From positions 62,001 to 126,000 of the forward strand of contig NW_027331831.1 of assembly GCF_033568475.1 (NCBI RefSeq): a stretch of DNA of 64,000 nucleotides. Direction: 5' to 3'. Below are positions 11,901-23,330 of this stretch, piece after piece. The position numbers and the translations under genes are program-made. Under the pieces are notes generated by a model. It had not been told where the DNA came from, ran no database searches, and saw only the letters and a program-made list of their open reading frames with translations. The DNA comes from Henckelia pumila. Its lineage: Eukaryota; Streptophyta; Magnoliopsida; Lamiales; Gesneriaceae. Positions within the stretch are counted from its first letter, which is position 1; every line of letters starts with the position of its first letter.

Positions 11901-12933
11901 TGTAGTGGCTGCATGCTGGTACTCGATGATAATCTATAAACCCTTCTCTATCTCTTGTCACATGTTTTGTTGCTCCGGTATCTACAATCCATCCATGGAG
12001 AGAATTAGCAATCATAATATGCGAGCAAACAAATAAGTTGAGAGAGTTGGTTTGAAGATTTACCTTCTTCGGCTCAGTGCAGTCACGAGCGAAGTGGCCC
12101 AATCCTTTGCAGTTGTTGCATCTTGCTTTGCTTATGTCTTTCTTTCCTCCCCTTTTACCTCGGTGACGCTTTTTAGTATTATCACCTTTTGGGCCCAAGT
12201 TTTGGCCTTTGCCATGGTTTTGTCTAGCAATCTTCTGCTTGGCCCACTGTTTGCCTTTTTGGGGCTTATTTTGGCTAGCATGTGCGACAAGAGCTGTAGC
12301 ATGAGCGCGTTCAGCTTCTCGACGGTCAGCCTCTAGCCTCAAGTGACTGGCGACACTATCAAAACTTTGAATTTGCTCATTGTGCGTAAGCACAAGTTTT
12401 ACATGTCCCCAAGTCTGCTCAGGTAGCGACCTAAGGACGGCCAAAACTTGTTGTTCATCCGAGAGTACACATCCGGCATTCTGAAGTTCTCGAATCATAT
12501 CCTTCATCGTATCAAGATGCTGGATCGTCGAGTGCTTCGGGTCAAGTACAAATTGATTAAACTTGAGAGTCAAAGCCCTCAATCTAGTAGCGGATGTCGT
12601 ACCATACTTGACCTTCAATACCTCCCATAACTCCTTAGTCGTGGGATATTTCTCGAATTCTCTGATCAAGAAGGTGTCTTGCATGCAGCTTAACATCGTA
12701 AAGCGCGCACTAGTATCCCGATCCAGCCATTTCTCGTACTCTTTCACATCCTGAAGGTACTGGGTTGATGGTCCAGTTTTTGGTTCAACCGGTTTAGACA
12801 TAGAGGCGGTGAGATGATCTAGGGTTTTTTCTTTGTGTAGTAAATACTGTATTTTTCTATGCCACATAGCATAATTTTGGCCATCTAGTTTGTCTTTAAT
12901 ATGAAAATCAACGAAAGATACTGGGGTATCCAT
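11791..12933 (-). CDS. Copia gag-protease ORF
   Basis: A 380-residue ORF with an ATG at 12933. The N-terminal part is Copia gag ([20 protein letters not shown]; the UBN2-type region continues through [10 protein letters not shown]). A basic region and one CCHC zinc knuckle follow ([14 protein letters not shown]), then the aspartic protease active site [11 protein letters not shown]. Integrase continues in another frame further left, so a frameshift between about 11791 and 11900 separates it from the rest of pol. It is a retroelement gene, not a host gene. The product would be virus-like-particle protein, but the element lacks a complete RT. Confidence 0.85.
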   Translation of the reverse strand: MDTPVSFVDFHIKDKLDGQNYAMWHRKIQYLLHKEKTLDHLTASMSKPVEPKTGPSTQYLQDVKEYEKWLDRDTSARFTMLSCMQDTFLIREFEKYPTTKELWEVLKVKYGTTSATRLRALTLKFNQFVLDPKHSTIQHLDTMKDMIRELQNAGCVLSDEQQVLAVLRSLPEQTWGHVKLVLTHNEQIQSFDSVASHLRLEADRREAERAHATALVAHASQNKPQKGKQWAKQKIARQNHGKGQNLGPKGDNTKKRHRGKRGGKKDISKARCNNCKGLGHFARDCTEPKKVNLQTNSLNLFVCSHIMIANSLHGWIVDTGATKHVTRDREGFIDYHRVPACSHYIAMGNGAREKVLGVGTYQLKLSTGRELLLSDVQYAL

Positions 12934-13904
12934 TACTGCACAAAAACTTTACTAAGTACTTGTTCATATAAGATAAACTTTTATTTCAGATTCAAGTAAA
13001 TTTATTATTTTCTTTAATTCATTAGGATCGAAAATTTCGCTTCAATTGATAGCTAGTAATCATCTGCCTCCGAATTAAAAATCCTAATAAAAAATTACTA
13101 ATCTTGAAATAAAATAGGTCCATGATGCATAAGTGAGCGCATGATGATAATAATTTCACATATTGCATCAAATAAACATAGTGACACAAATGATTATTTT
13201 TTAAACATTGTTTCTCAAATAAATTTAATGAGGAATATAATTATATAATTGGAATAATTAATCGGATGCATGGAATAATTAATCAAATCTTAAGCCATAA
13301 TAATTTTTCAAAAAAAAAAATATTGCAGGCTTTAGTAATTAAATATGCATTCATGTAATTATCACTTCCCGAATTAAAATTATTCTCAAGGTAACAGACC
13401 TACTGTTCTGACTTGGGCTAGGATATTGGCCCACTAATCACAACATGATCGGCAGCCTCTCCCCCAAAAAAAAAAGTTTTAGGGTCGTCGCCGCATCACC
13501 TTGATTCATGTCGCTGCATCGTTTCGGCCTCTAACCATTGCAGCAACCTCGACGAGGCCACAGCCCGTGGCTTGCGCTGTGGTTCGCGAAACGGTGATGG
13601 TGGCTGCGAATCGTCAGTCGCGCCACCTTCGCCTTTCTCTTTTTTTTTCGGCGAGTTTGCGGGTGGTTTGTTTCCCAGCGAGAGTTCGGCGACAATAATT
13701 TGCAGATCCATCGTGGGCAACCGACCTCTCGTCTTGTTGCCCACCTCTCTTCTTTTTCTTTTGTTTAATTGGTTAACAAATTCAAGTGAATTAAATAATC
13801 ACAACATAATTACAATTCAATTACAAAATTACGAATTGCAATCGGCCAACAAACTAAGAAAAGATTTCTGCAAATTAATTTATTTTCGAGATCGAGCCTT
13901 TGCG
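12934..13904 (-). other. Copia 1 untranslated leader
   Basis: Noncoding stretch between primer site and gag. It is AT-rich except for a GC-rich island at 13480-13740 (GGTCGTCGCCGCATCACC and neighbours), which has a base composition unlike the rest of the element and may be captured host DNA. Confidence 0.5.
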
Positions 13905-13915
13905 GGCTCTGATAC
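13905..13915 (-). other. Copia 1 primer-binding site
   Basis: Reads GTATCAGAGCC on the minus strand, complementary to the 3' end of initiator tRNA-Met, three bases after the LTR end TTCTAACA. Confidence 0.75.
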
Positions 13916-13918
13916 GAC

Positions 13919-14428
13919 TGTTAGAATCTATTGTCCAAAACAATAAATTGTATGTACCTTTTCAGCGGAAAATAAGGCACACGATTGTTGGATCTCTGAC
14001 TCGATCTACAAGCAAGTAACTCCACTTGATCTACAAGCAAGTTCCTCGAACAAATCCCACGAACAATAATTTATTCCTTTTGCGGTTGTCAAAATATTAC
14101 TAGAATATTTCGATCACGTGCACACCTTAAACCCTTGGAAATTCTGGCGATGTTCCAAGAATGATCACAGAGAGAATATATGTTTATGTGTATTATTCAA
14201 CGTGAATAATTCATGTATCTACCAACTAGGGACTACCTATATTTATAGGAGACCTAGTCTGGTATGATTAGAATTCTACTCCACCTCAAACTGTGGATGC
14301 ACTTTGATATATCAAATATTCTATATCAAATAATATATTATGAGATAATATTATTGATATATCTAATCTTTTAATTATGGTATAATTAAAATACCAAACA
14401 CGTTAAAAGATCACAATAATATCCAATA
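13919..14428 (-). repeat. Copia 1 5' LTR
   Basis: In minus orientation it begins TATTGGATATT (probably a mutated TGTTGGA start) and ends GATTCTAACA next to the primer site; length about 510 bp. A TATA-like CCTATAAATATAG lies near 14236-14248. No partner 3' LTR exists in the window. Confidence 0.7.
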
Positions 14429-14639
14429 GATGACAAAATCCATATTCTTCTTCAGCTTGGCATAACAAATATTGAAAGGAATGATGATTCAAATATGATA
14501 CTGGAATGACAAATCTTTGCTTATATTCACTCTTCCCGACAAAAACAGGGCAATATCCTTTAGGAACATCATATGATCCAATCAAATTCGATCTTTTCTC
14601 ACTTGATAAAGATCGTTTAAGCATTTGTCGAATGGCCAT
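14429..14639 (-). pseudogene. SAUR (type B) 5' fragment cut by Copia 1
   Basis: The start [18 protein letters not shown] at 14639 and the first 70 or so SAUR residues are intact up to EEEYGFCH. The reading then runs into the Copia LTR and stops at 14403. The last 25 residues of the domain (HPMGGLTIP onward) are lost. It is very similar to the SAUR portion at 9960-10213, including the unusual [15 protein letters not shown], so the two were recent tandem duplicates. Confidence 0.85.
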
Positions 14640-14776
14640 TTCTGTATTACAATGTTATAGTAGCTGAAGCGAGTGTAGAACAACAACAATAACAACTTAA
14701 AAAGAAATTGTAGCAATTTTTCATTAGGAAATTCATGGATTTCTGCAGCTCATCACCTCAACTAAGACCAAGCATA

Positions 14777-14892
14777 TGTTATAATTTTTATTCTATATAG
14801 GCTTGCATATTTAGATATCAATTATATTATATACTATCTAATTTAATTGGGCCAATAAGTGATTTATAAAGCTGACCCAATATTTATTTATA
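14777..14892 (+). repeat. Copia 2 5' LTR, truncated
   Basis: Matches 20790-20906 of the 3' LTR with few differences, then breaks off at TTTATTTATA. The remaining 360 bp of the LTR is not found downstream. Confidence 0.75.
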
Positions 14893-16247
14893 CTAGGCAT
14901 AGGCACGTGTGTTGCACGCGGCAAAGCAATGAAACCGATATTTCATATTAATAATTATATTATATGTTACAAGAAATAAATTGGTCAACTCTATTTTAAA
15001 TTCATCCGAAAAAGACAAAATTTGAATTTAGGCAAAAAAGTTGAAAAGCACAAAATCGAAACGAGTTTTTATTAATAAACAAGACATGTGTTAATAAACG
15101 AGACATGTGTTAACGTTTCTACTGTGTGATCGTTCGAGCAGCACAAGTTTATGTTTATTGTCATATGATGCAGTCTTTCTTTTAATAATTCTTTTTGCCC
15201 ATGACTTTGTGAGTTCGCTTAATTGAATTTATTGTTCTTCCTTTTGTCGGATTTGGCCGGAAAATCGCGACCTTTCGTGCCACGCGATTGGTTTTCGGTT
15301 ATGTTTTGTTCAGATTTTGGGTCGATTTCGACCATATGGAAAACGGTTTTGAGGTTAATCCTCTCTTGGGATGAATTTCGGCCTGTTAGCGGTAGCGATC
15401 GGCGATGCACCACAGCCGTGAACAGATCCAATCGGAGACAGATCAGTGGGTGGTAAGGCCATGACAGTGGTCGGATGACCATGGGCACTGGTCGTCGGTC
15501 GTCGTTCGTCGGTTTGGCCGGCATGCGGCGGCAGTTACAGTGGGAGGAGAATAAGAGTATATATACTTATACATGTGTATATGTATTAATTAATTAATTA
15601 ATTATATTTATTTAATTAATTAATGATTAACTCTACAGAATTTTAGTTAATTAATTAATTATTTTTACAAATTTAAGTTAATTATTTAAATTTACTCAGA
15701 CATCTGTTGGAATACTTTTAATTTATCCATGTTCACTAAATTATGAATTAAGATAGAATTAGTGTCAATATTTATTTAATTCATATAAAATATCCGAACT
15801 TGGATTATTTTGTTATAATATTTCATTATGAATTAATTGACATTATATGTTGCCAAAGTGACCTCTATAATGTAGATTTATTTATTTTGAAATATGATAA
15901 TGTATGTTTATTATTTATGTATAATAATTATCAACCCAAAGGAAGATAGTTATTTGACCAAATAATAGACATATTTCTCTTAAAAATATTAGTGCAGTAA
16001 TTTTTTGATGTTTACATGCTGAATAATAAGTCGATCCAAAGAAAGGCTTATTTTTTGAGTAAATTAATTGCATAAGCACTTTGTTACCATATCAAGAGTA
16101 TCATTTGCAATTGATATTTTGTCCAAAGATTAAAAATCAATGTTGTGTTAGGTATCTTGATTAGGGCCCACCATTATGTGAATTATTTGATCTATCATAT
16201 GCATGCTTATTTATTTTATGAATATGATATGATTATTAAATGCGAGC
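14893..16247. other. foreign sequence in the 5' LTR plus Copia 2 leader
   Basis: 14893 begins CTAGGCATAGGCACGTGTGTTGCACGCG. Read on the minus strand this is a short imperfect hairpin followed by CTAG and then T, the layout of a Helitron 3' end. 15230-15545 is GC-richer without a recognisable product. 15575-15660 is rich in TTAA repeats. 15700-16247 resembles an untranslated leader. No clean end for the inserted piece and no primer site were found. Confidence 0.4.
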
Positions 16248-17260
16248 ATGATATATTATCTTGTTATTTGTTCAGTCAATACTTCTGCTTCTACTATATC
16301 TACTAGTATCAACTCTATTCCTGTGCTTAATGGCACAAACTTCAAGAACTGGAAAGAGAATATCATGATTGTTTTGGGTTGTATGGATTTGGACCTTGCG
16401 CTTTGGGAAGAACGACCTGTATCCCTTATTGAAGGAGATTCTGCCCCTGAAAAGGCGAACATAGAAAATGGGATCGTTTTAATCGCATGAGTCTTATGAT
16501 CATGAAACGCTCTATTCCTGAAACCTTTAGGGGCTCTATGTTCGAAGAGAAGGTTGCTACTAAGTTCCTTGAGGAAATAGAACAACGTTTTGTGAAAAAT
16601 GAAAAAGCTGAGACAAGTACTCTGTTGGCTAATCTTGTATCCATGAAATACAAAGGAAAAGGAAATATAAGAGAGTACATAATGGAGATGTCTCATATCG
16701 CTTCCAAACTAAAAGCACTAAAGTTACAGCTATCTGATGATTTGCTGGTGCATTTAGTTTTGATTTCTCTCCCTGTGCAATACATTCATTTTATGGTGAG
16801 TTACAATACTCAAAAGGATAAATGGACTCTTAACGAGCTCATATCTCACTGTATGCAAGAGGAGGAAAGGATAAAGCGAGAAAGAGTTGAAAGTGCGAAC
16901 TTAGCAACTGCCTTTAAGGACAAGAAAAGAAAGACATGAAAAGAAATTGCAATTGGGACATCAAGCAACAAGAAAGAAAAGAAACAACATTCAGAAATTA
17001 GATGTTTATTTTGTCGTAAAAATGATCACATAAAGAAAGATTGTCCCAAGTACGCCAATTGGCGTGTCAAGAAAGGTTCGCTTCTCAATTTAGTTTGTTC
17101 TGAAGCTAATTTGAGTTCTGTACCTAAACACACTTTGTGGATAGATTCTGGTGCTACTACTCACATAAGTGTGTCTATGCAGGGTTGCCTGTAGAGCCAA
17201 CGGCCAAATGATGCTGAAAGATTCATATATGCGGGCAATGGCGAAACAGTAGCAGTTGAG
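16248..17260 (+). pseudogene. Copia 2 gag-protease, broken
   Basis: Starts at an ATG (16248). The N-terminal gag motif (PVLNGTNFKNWKENI) is followed by a frame change near 16487, the UBN2-type region, a stop at 16937, a CCHC knuckle (CLFCRKNDHIKKDC, about 17003-17044) and the protease motif LWIDSGATTHI (about 17136-17170). At least one frameshift and two stops interrupt it. Confidence 0.8.
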
Positions 17261-17278
17261 GCTATAGGGACTTTTAGG

Positions 17279-17723
17279 TTGTTATTAAAGACAAGTCATT
17301 ATTTGAACTTGGAAGAGACTTATGTTGTACCGTCTTTCAGACGGAATTTAAATTCAATTTCTTTTTTGGACAAATTTGGTTATTCTTGTTCATTTGGAAA
17401 TAATAAATTTAGTCTTTTTCAAGATTCAAATCTCATCGGTACTGGTTCTTTATCCTTAAATGACAACCTATATTTATTGGACATTATTACCTCATTTAAT
17501 GAAACCTTGCACACAAGTTCACGTGGTACAAAACGAAAATTAAATGACAAAGATTCCGTCACCTTATGGCATAAGCGTTTAGGTCATATTTCTAAAGAAA
17601 GAATTCAGAGACTTGTGTCGGATAGGAATCCTTGATCCCCTTGATTTCACAAATTTTTAAACTTGTATTGAGTGTATAAAGGCGAAACAGACAAACACAA
17701 GAAAATTAGGTGCAAATAGATGC
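17279..17723 (+). pseudogene. Copia 2 GAG-pre-integrase segment
   Basis: An open stretch to 17635 carries YVVPSFRRNLNSIS and the pre-integrase motif LWHKRLGHISKERI. It is closed by stops before the integrase core resumes at about 17724. Confidence 0.7.
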
Positions 17724-19670
17724 TTGGATGTCTTAGAACTAATTCATACTGATATTTGTGGACCATTCCCTACAGCTTCATGGAATGGCCAGCAGTATTT
17801 TATTACGTTCATAGACGATTATTCAAGATATGGCTACCTATATTTAATTCATGAGAAGTCTCAATCCTTGGACGTATTTAAGATATTTAAAGCTGAAGTT
17901 GAAAACCAACTAGGCAAGAAAATTAAAGCCATCAAATCTGACCGTGGTGGAGAATACTATGGTAGATATGATGGATCCGGTGAACAGTGTCGAGGACCTT
18001 TCGCAAAATACCTAGAGGAATGCGGCATCATCCCGCAATACACAATGTCGGGCAAACCCAGCATGAATGGTGTTGCTGAAAGACGAAATAGAACGCTTAA
18101 AGATATGGTAAGAAGTATGATTAGTCATTCTTCTTTACCAGATTCTCTCTGGGGAGAAGCCTTGAAAACTGCAGTTTATATCCTCAATCGGGTTCCTAGC
18201 AAAGCAGTAGCAAAAACCCCTTATGAACTATGGACAAGCAAAAAGCCAAGCATTAAGCATCTTCATATTTGGGGTTGTCCAGCGGAGGCAAGACCTTACA
18301 AGCCTCATGAAAAGAAATTGGACTCTCGAACCATAAGTTGCTACTTTGTTGGTTATTCTGAGCGCTCAAGGGGTTTCAAGTTTTATGTTCCTACAACTAA
18401 GAATTTTTTCGAGACGGGAAATGCAAGATTTCTTGAGGAAGTTGAGTTTGTGGAGGGAGATAAGGATAGAAATATTGTCTTTGAAGAGGAGTTTGTTGAT
18501 TTTCCTCTTCTTGCAATTGATAACACTCAAGATGTCATTCAAAATAGTCAAGACATTATTGCAATTAATAATGGTCATGACACCATCATGAATGACCAAA
18601 ACGTTATTCAAAATGCAAATTCGAATAATGAAGGCAATATAGAAGAACCACAAAATATAGAAACTATGCCTGTGGTGCAAACTCAACAATCTCAAGAAAA
18701 TGTGTCATTACGAAGATCTACTAGAGAAAGGAGAAATGCAATTTCGGATGAATATTTTGTTTTCCTCCAAGAAAATGAAAATGATGTAGGCATGGTGAAA
18801 GATCCAGTAAACTTCCATCAAGCCAAACAAAGTCCTAATTCTCAAAAGTGGATTGATGCAATGAATGATGAGATGAAATCCATGATGAAAAATGACGTTT
18901 GGTATCTCGATGAATTGCCTGAAGGTGTTAAACCTATTGGTTGCAAATGGATATTTAAAACCAAAAGAAATTCAAAAGGCAATATCGAGAAATATAAAGC
19001 GCGTCTAGTTGCAAAAGGTTTCACTCAGAAAGAAGGCATTGATTACAAAGAAACTTTCTCTCCTGTTTCAACGAAAGATTCTTTCAGAATCATAATGGCA
19101 CTTGTAGCTCACTTTGACTTAGAGTTACACCAGATGGATGTTAAGAATGCGTTTCTTAATGGTAACATTGATGAAACAATATATATGATGAAACCAGAAA
19201 ACTTTGTATCTCGTGATCCAAAGAAAATGGTTTGCAAACTAAAGAAATCCATCTACGGTCTCAAACAGGCTTCTCGTCAATGGTATCACAAATTTAATCA
19301 AGTGATTATCTCGTTTGGTTTTGAGGTAAATAAAGTTGATGATTGTGTATATCATAAGTTCAGTGGGAGAAAATATATTTTTCAGGTATTATATGTCGAT
19401 GATATCATACTTGCTAGTAGTGATATAGGCTTATTGCACGAAACCAAGAGATTTCTGACCAAGAATTTTGAGATGAAAGATCTTGGGGACGCCTCTTTTG
19501 TATTTGGCATACAAATACACCGAGATCTCCATCGAGGTGTTCTTGGGTTATCACAAAATAGCTATATCGAAAGAATTCTTGATAGATTCGGCATGAAAGG
19601 ATGTTCTCCAGGAGACACCCCTGTTGCTTTGGGTGATAAATTCAGTTTGAGTCAGTGCCCCAAAAAATGA
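17724..19670 (+). pseudogene. Copia 2 integrase and reverse transcriptase
   Basis: A 648-codon open frame, the longest surviving part. Integrase catalytic residues are seen in [17 protein letters not shown] and [11 protein letters not shown] (D,D,E). Reverse transcriptase includes [40 protein letters not shown] and the catalytic box [11 protein letters not shown]. It has no ATG start of its own (TTG at 17724) and ends at a stop before the RNase H, so it is a segment of a gag-pol polyprotein. Confidence 0.88.
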
Positions 19671-20385
19671 GTTGGAACAAAATGAAATGCAGAAAATTCC
19701 TTATGCATCAGCAGTAGGAAGTCTAATGTATGTCCAAGTATGTACGCATCCGGATATTGCGTTCATTGTGGGAATGCTAGGCAGATACTTATGTAATCCA
19801 GGGTTGGATCACTAGAAAGCAGCCAAACGAGTTATGCGTTATTTACAAAGAACAAAAGATCACATGCTCACTTATCGAAAATCAGAACATTTGGAGATCA
19901 TTGGGTATTCTGATTCTGATTTTGCTGGATGCCAAGATAGTAAAAGATCCACATCAGACTATATTTACTTGTTAGCCGGAGGGGCTATTTCATGGAAGAG
20001 TGCTAAGCAGACACTAATAGTTTCATCCACTATGGCAGCATAATTTGTAGCTTGTTGCGAGGCATCTAATCATGGAATATGATTGCGAAATTTTGTCACT
20101 GGGCTGCGTATTGTGAAAAATATTGAAAGACCATTGAAGATATATTGTGACAATAATTCGGCTGTACTTTATTCCAATAACAACAAAAGCTCTTCGAAGT
20201 CGAAGCACATAGACATCAAGTTTCTTGTTGTCAAAGAAAGAGTTCAGAGTCGTCAAGTTGCTATAGAACATATTGAGACAAACTTTATGATTGCGGATCC
20301 ACTTACTAAAGGATTACCACCTAAGGTCTTTCATGAGCATATTGCTCATATGGGTGTTGTACAATTTGATGATGTACATGTTTAG
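19671..20385 (+). pseudogene. Copia 2 RNase H end of pol, broken
   Basis: Two open pieces (19834-20043 and 20083-20385) carry GYSDSDFAGCQDSKRSTS, ISWKSAKQT, then YCDNNSAVLYSNNN, KSKHIDIKF and IADPLTKGLP, the Copia RNase H and C-terminal tail. Stops at 19668, about 19815 and 20041 interrupt the frame. Confidence 0.85.
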
Positions 20386-20789
20386 TGGGAGTTTGTATTT
20401 TGATGTTCTTGGTATACATATACATTTTTATGTTTGTATGTATTCTGCAGAATAAATTATATGGTTCAATTCTTAAACTCTGAATATTACGTATGATTTA
20501 TTTGATCTCTTTAAAGAATAAAGTTGGACTAGTTGAAAATAGACATGTTGATCACATTGCATGTAGTTTTCATGCTACACATCCATTCATGATCTATGTC
20601 ATTGAATATATTAGTAAGGTGACCATTGATGAATCTAATTACGAATAAATGTAACAAAGATCGCTTTGATTCCATACTGATATAAGAAATGGACCAGATT
20701 GTTGCTAAGGAAATTAGATAGTTATTTTTGCGCATTAAAGTCTGTATAATATAATTGGTCAAGAAACATATGAAGCCCAAGTGGGAGAT
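20386..20789 (+). other. Copia 2 3' untranslated region and polypurine tract
   Basis: Noncoding between the pol stop and the 3' LTR, ending AAGCCCAAGTGGGAGAT, a standard Copia polypurine tract. Confidence 0.65.
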
Positions 20790-21267
20790 TGTTAGAATTT
20801 TTATTCAATATAATGTTGGACTTGCATATTTAGATATCAATTATATTATATACTATCTAATTTAATTGGATCAATAAGTGATTTATAAAGCTGACCCAAT
20901 ATTTATTTATATGTATGGAATTTAATGTGTAGAAATCATATATTAGGATTGATGGGATTCTAATGAAAGGGTGTCATCAATGGACTCTTTTGAAAGGGTA
21001 CATTGAAGGGACACGTTGAAAGGTTGTAGTCCCCAAACCAAATCTCTAAATACATTGATCGTTATTCTTTCTCCCCATTCAAGAGAGAGTTCAGAATATT
21101 CTATACTAGATTAACGTGCGATTGATCGTTAAAGAATTAAAGAAGATTTGGTTGTGGAAGGCTTCATCCAAACGAATTCGTCAATATGGATTCGGGTATG
21201 TTTTACAACAATTCTAATAATTTGATGTGAATGCTAAAGATCCTGCTATGAAATCTAAAGTCTAACA
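20790..21267 (+). repeat. Copia 2 3' LTR
   Basis: 478 bp with 7-bp inverted ends TGTTAGA / TCTAACA, directly after the polypurine tract and directly before the GCATA duplication. Confidence 0.85.
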
Positions 21268-21614
21268 GCATATTCATAGACAATTAATTATAACTAAAAT
21301 CGCCGACATAAATATAGATACTCGCATCTATATTTCATATTTTACAGAGTCTTGAGTATGGTTGATTTGGATCAATGAATTTAAATCGTTATTTGATTTG
21401 CTTAATAAATGTCCCGACAATTTTATGAACATATATCTGAAAAATTGGATCCATATATATAAGAAAAATGTTCTTATATTCATAGTTTAATTTCGTTTGC
21501 TTGCTCCCAACAACATTTACATGACTGTGAACGTATGAAAGAGAGGAGAACCACAAACTAGCTACGAGTATACAGATTTATCTACTCTAAATTGTAGTAC
21601 TCCAAATATGATCA

Positions 21615-21896
21615 TTATCTTCCCAAACGAGAGGTTAGCTCAATGAATAAATCTTCGGAGCAGGGGATGGTGATTCCACCCATTGGATGGCAGAACCCAA
21701 ATTCTTCTTCAGCTTTACTTAACAAATCTTGAAATGATGGATCGTTCAAGTATGATATTGGAACAACAAATCGTTGTTTACTCTCGCTCTCCCCAATATA
21801 AACAGCGAAATATCCCTTCGGTACATCAGCAGATCCATTCGAGTTTGATCTTCCTTCACTTGACAAGGAACGTCTAAGGATTTGTCGAATGGCCAT
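21615..21896 (-). CDS. SAUR family protein, intact
   Basis: A 93-residue SAUR starting [19 protein letters not shown], a sequence intermediate between types A and B. The core is [47 protein letters not shown] and [15 protein letters not shown]. The TATA box is at 22021-22030, about 130 bp upstream. At the usual auxin-core position the sequence is GGACACATTTTCCC (22183-22196) instead of GGAGACA, so the TGTCTC hexamer is lost. Confidence 0.92.
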   Translation of the reverse strand: MAIRQILRRSLSSEGRSNSNGSADVPKGYFAVYIGESESKQRFVVPISYLNDPSFQDLLSKAEEEFGFCHPMGGITIPCSEDLFIELTSRLGR

Positions 21897-22539
21897 TGTC
21901 GCTGTATAGAACTATGAAAGTAAGTCTAGCTAAAGCAAGAGGTGAAAAGAAAATGAGTGGATTTTTAAGTGAAGCTGAAAAGATTAAGTTTGCTGACGGT
22001 TTTGAGCTTAGAAATGTGTTGTATATATAGATAGATGAATGAGTAATTGTCGTATAATTCAAGAAAGTAGGTTGAATTGAGTGATCATGAAGCCAGTTGT
22101 GGACTTGTGGCTGAAGAAATTTGAGAAACATAAGCACATGAAGGATAACATGGTTTTGTCTTCAATTAATGGCCATTAAATCATGTTGGACACATTTTTC
22201 CCTATCAATTTAACTGGATCAGCATATTAGCTAAGTCACCCACCAAAATGCACAATGTAGTTTAAGTTATAGGCTTATATAATACATATGGGTCCAAGTG
22301 AATTTTATGTGGCACTAAGTGATTACTAATAGGTAGCAACCGTAGCACATATACACAGATCGATTAAAAGAATCCATAGAAGGTTGTAAATCACCATTAG
22401 CTGATTTATTTCGTCAGGGCCCTTCGATTTCTTGTCGTGGGATTCGGTAGGAAACAATGACTCCAACATGATTTATGGTCATTAATAATGGAGGACAAAA
22501 CCATGTTAATCTTCATGTGCTTACGTTTGTGTAACAATA
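21897..22539. other. divergent promoter interval between two SAUR genes
   Basis: The right part of the minus-strand promoter (to about 22200) abuts, back to back, the remains of the plus-strand promoter of the 22540 gene. 22425-22525 matches 29690-29790, the distal promoter of the paralog at 30023. Confidence 0.6.
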
Positions 22540-22824
22540 ATGGCAATTCGACAAATCCTTAGACGTTCTTTATCAAGTGAAAGAAGATCAAACTCAATGG
22601 GATCTACCGATGTTCCGAAGGGGCATTTTGCTGTTTATGTTGGGGAAACTGAAAACAAGCAGCGATTTGTGATTCCCGTGTCATACTTGAACAACCCTTT
22701 ATTTCAAGAATTGTTAAATCAAGCAGAAGAAGAATTCGCATTCTATCATCCAATGGGTGGACTTACCATTCCCTGCAGCCAATATTTGTTTATTGATCTG
22801 ACTTCTAGATTGCGCGGAATGTGA
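22540..22824 (+). CDS. SAUR family protein, intact ORF with deleted core promoter
   Basis: A 94-residue SAUR ([19 protein letters not shown]) on the plus strand, against the direction of most of the array. The core is [40 protein letters not shown] and [19 protein letters not shown] replaces the usual SED. Compared with the paralogous locus at 29.7-30.3 kb, about 215 bp immediately upstream of GTAACAATAATGG is missing, including the TATA box and leader. The reading frame is perfect, but transcription would need a new start. It may be silent or driven from farther upstream. Confidence 0.88.
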   Translation: MAIRQILRRSLSSERRSNSMGSTDVPKGHFAVYVGETENKQRFVIPVSYLNNPLFQELLNQAEEEFAFYHPMGGLTIPCSQYLFIDLTSRLRGM

Positions 22825-23247
22825 TATATATAGAGTACTATATGAAGAGACGATAGAAAATTTATTCAACCAAATTGGTTTTCTTATGTTATCCTTTAAG
22901 CAGTCAACTCAAGTCTGAATTAAGAATTGCTTCCAGACATGATATTGATCATGCCGAAATCTCGGCTAAAATCTATTTTAGATCTTGCAGATTCTTTTGT
23001 TCATAGCTCGAGTAGCCCATTGAATTTAAAGATAAGTTGAAATTTTCATAAACTATTAAACAAGATAATGCTTTGAAAATTGAAAAAGCTTGGTGGAGTA
23101 TATTCATAATCTCATCTGGTAAGTTGTCTCCTCTCACTAACATATATACATATTGTGAGTAGAGAAAAGGAGAGGAACCCCTCAAAAAATAGCTAACTAC
23201 GTATTCACAGATTTCCACTCCTATAACATAGTAAATCCAAGTACATA
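22825..23247. other. spacer shared with 31.27-31.63 kb
   Basis: From about 22855 to 23220 it matches 31275-31630 (for example CCTTTAAGCAGTCAACT and GCTCGAGTAGCCCATTGAAT). The short ORFs on the minus strand in both copies are not preserved as a common frame. Confidence 0.55.
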
Positions 23248-23330
23248 TCATGTTCTAGCCAACCGGGAGCTAAGATCAATGAATAAGTTTTCATTGCACG
23301 GAATTGTGAGTCCACCCATTGGATGATGGA
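23248..23330 (-). pseudogene. SAUR 3' remnant
   Basis: Only the last 27 or so codons remain ([16 protein letters not shown] and DLSSRLART, stop at 23248). Immediately upstream the sequence becomes AAAATTGGAGAAACAG, which in the paralog at 31954 lies about 150 bp upstream of the start codon. One deletion therefore removed the TATA box, leader, ATG and two thirds of the SAUR domain. Confidence 0.8.

Larger units (their letters stand above)
10214..14428 (-). mobile_element. Copia element 1, 3'-truncated, inserted in a SAUR
   Basis: In minus orientation it comprises a 5' LTR (13919-14428), primer site (13905-13915), leader, gag-protease (11791-12933), then integrase and the start of RT. It stops at about 10214, with no RNase H, polypurine tract or 3' LTR. 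The LTR abuts SAUR sequence interrupted within the GFCHP(M)GG codons (14429), so the insertion site was inside a SAUR gene. The other edge joins a different position of a second, very similar SAUR, so the flanks do not form a target duplication. The simplest reading is insertion into one of two tandem SAURs followed by a deletion. Confidence 0.8.
14777..21267 (+). mobile_element. Copia element 2 with target duplication GCATA
   Basis: A 6.5-kb Ty1/copia element. It starts TGTTATAATTTTTATTC (14777) and ends AAAGTCTAACA (21267), and is flanked by a perfect 5-bp duplication GCATA (14772-14776 and 21268-21272). Internal order is gag, zinc knuckle, protease, integrase, RT, RNase H, polypurine tract (GTGGGAGAT ending 20789) and 3' LTR. 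The 5' LTR is only recognisable for its first 116 bp; unrelated sequence follows. Several frameshifts and stops make it non-autonomous. Confidence 0.88.

Noticed and set aside
13572-13946. 124-codon plus-strand ORF
   Set aside because: Antisense to the Copia 1 leader, crosses its primer site and LTR edge, with no recognisable domain.
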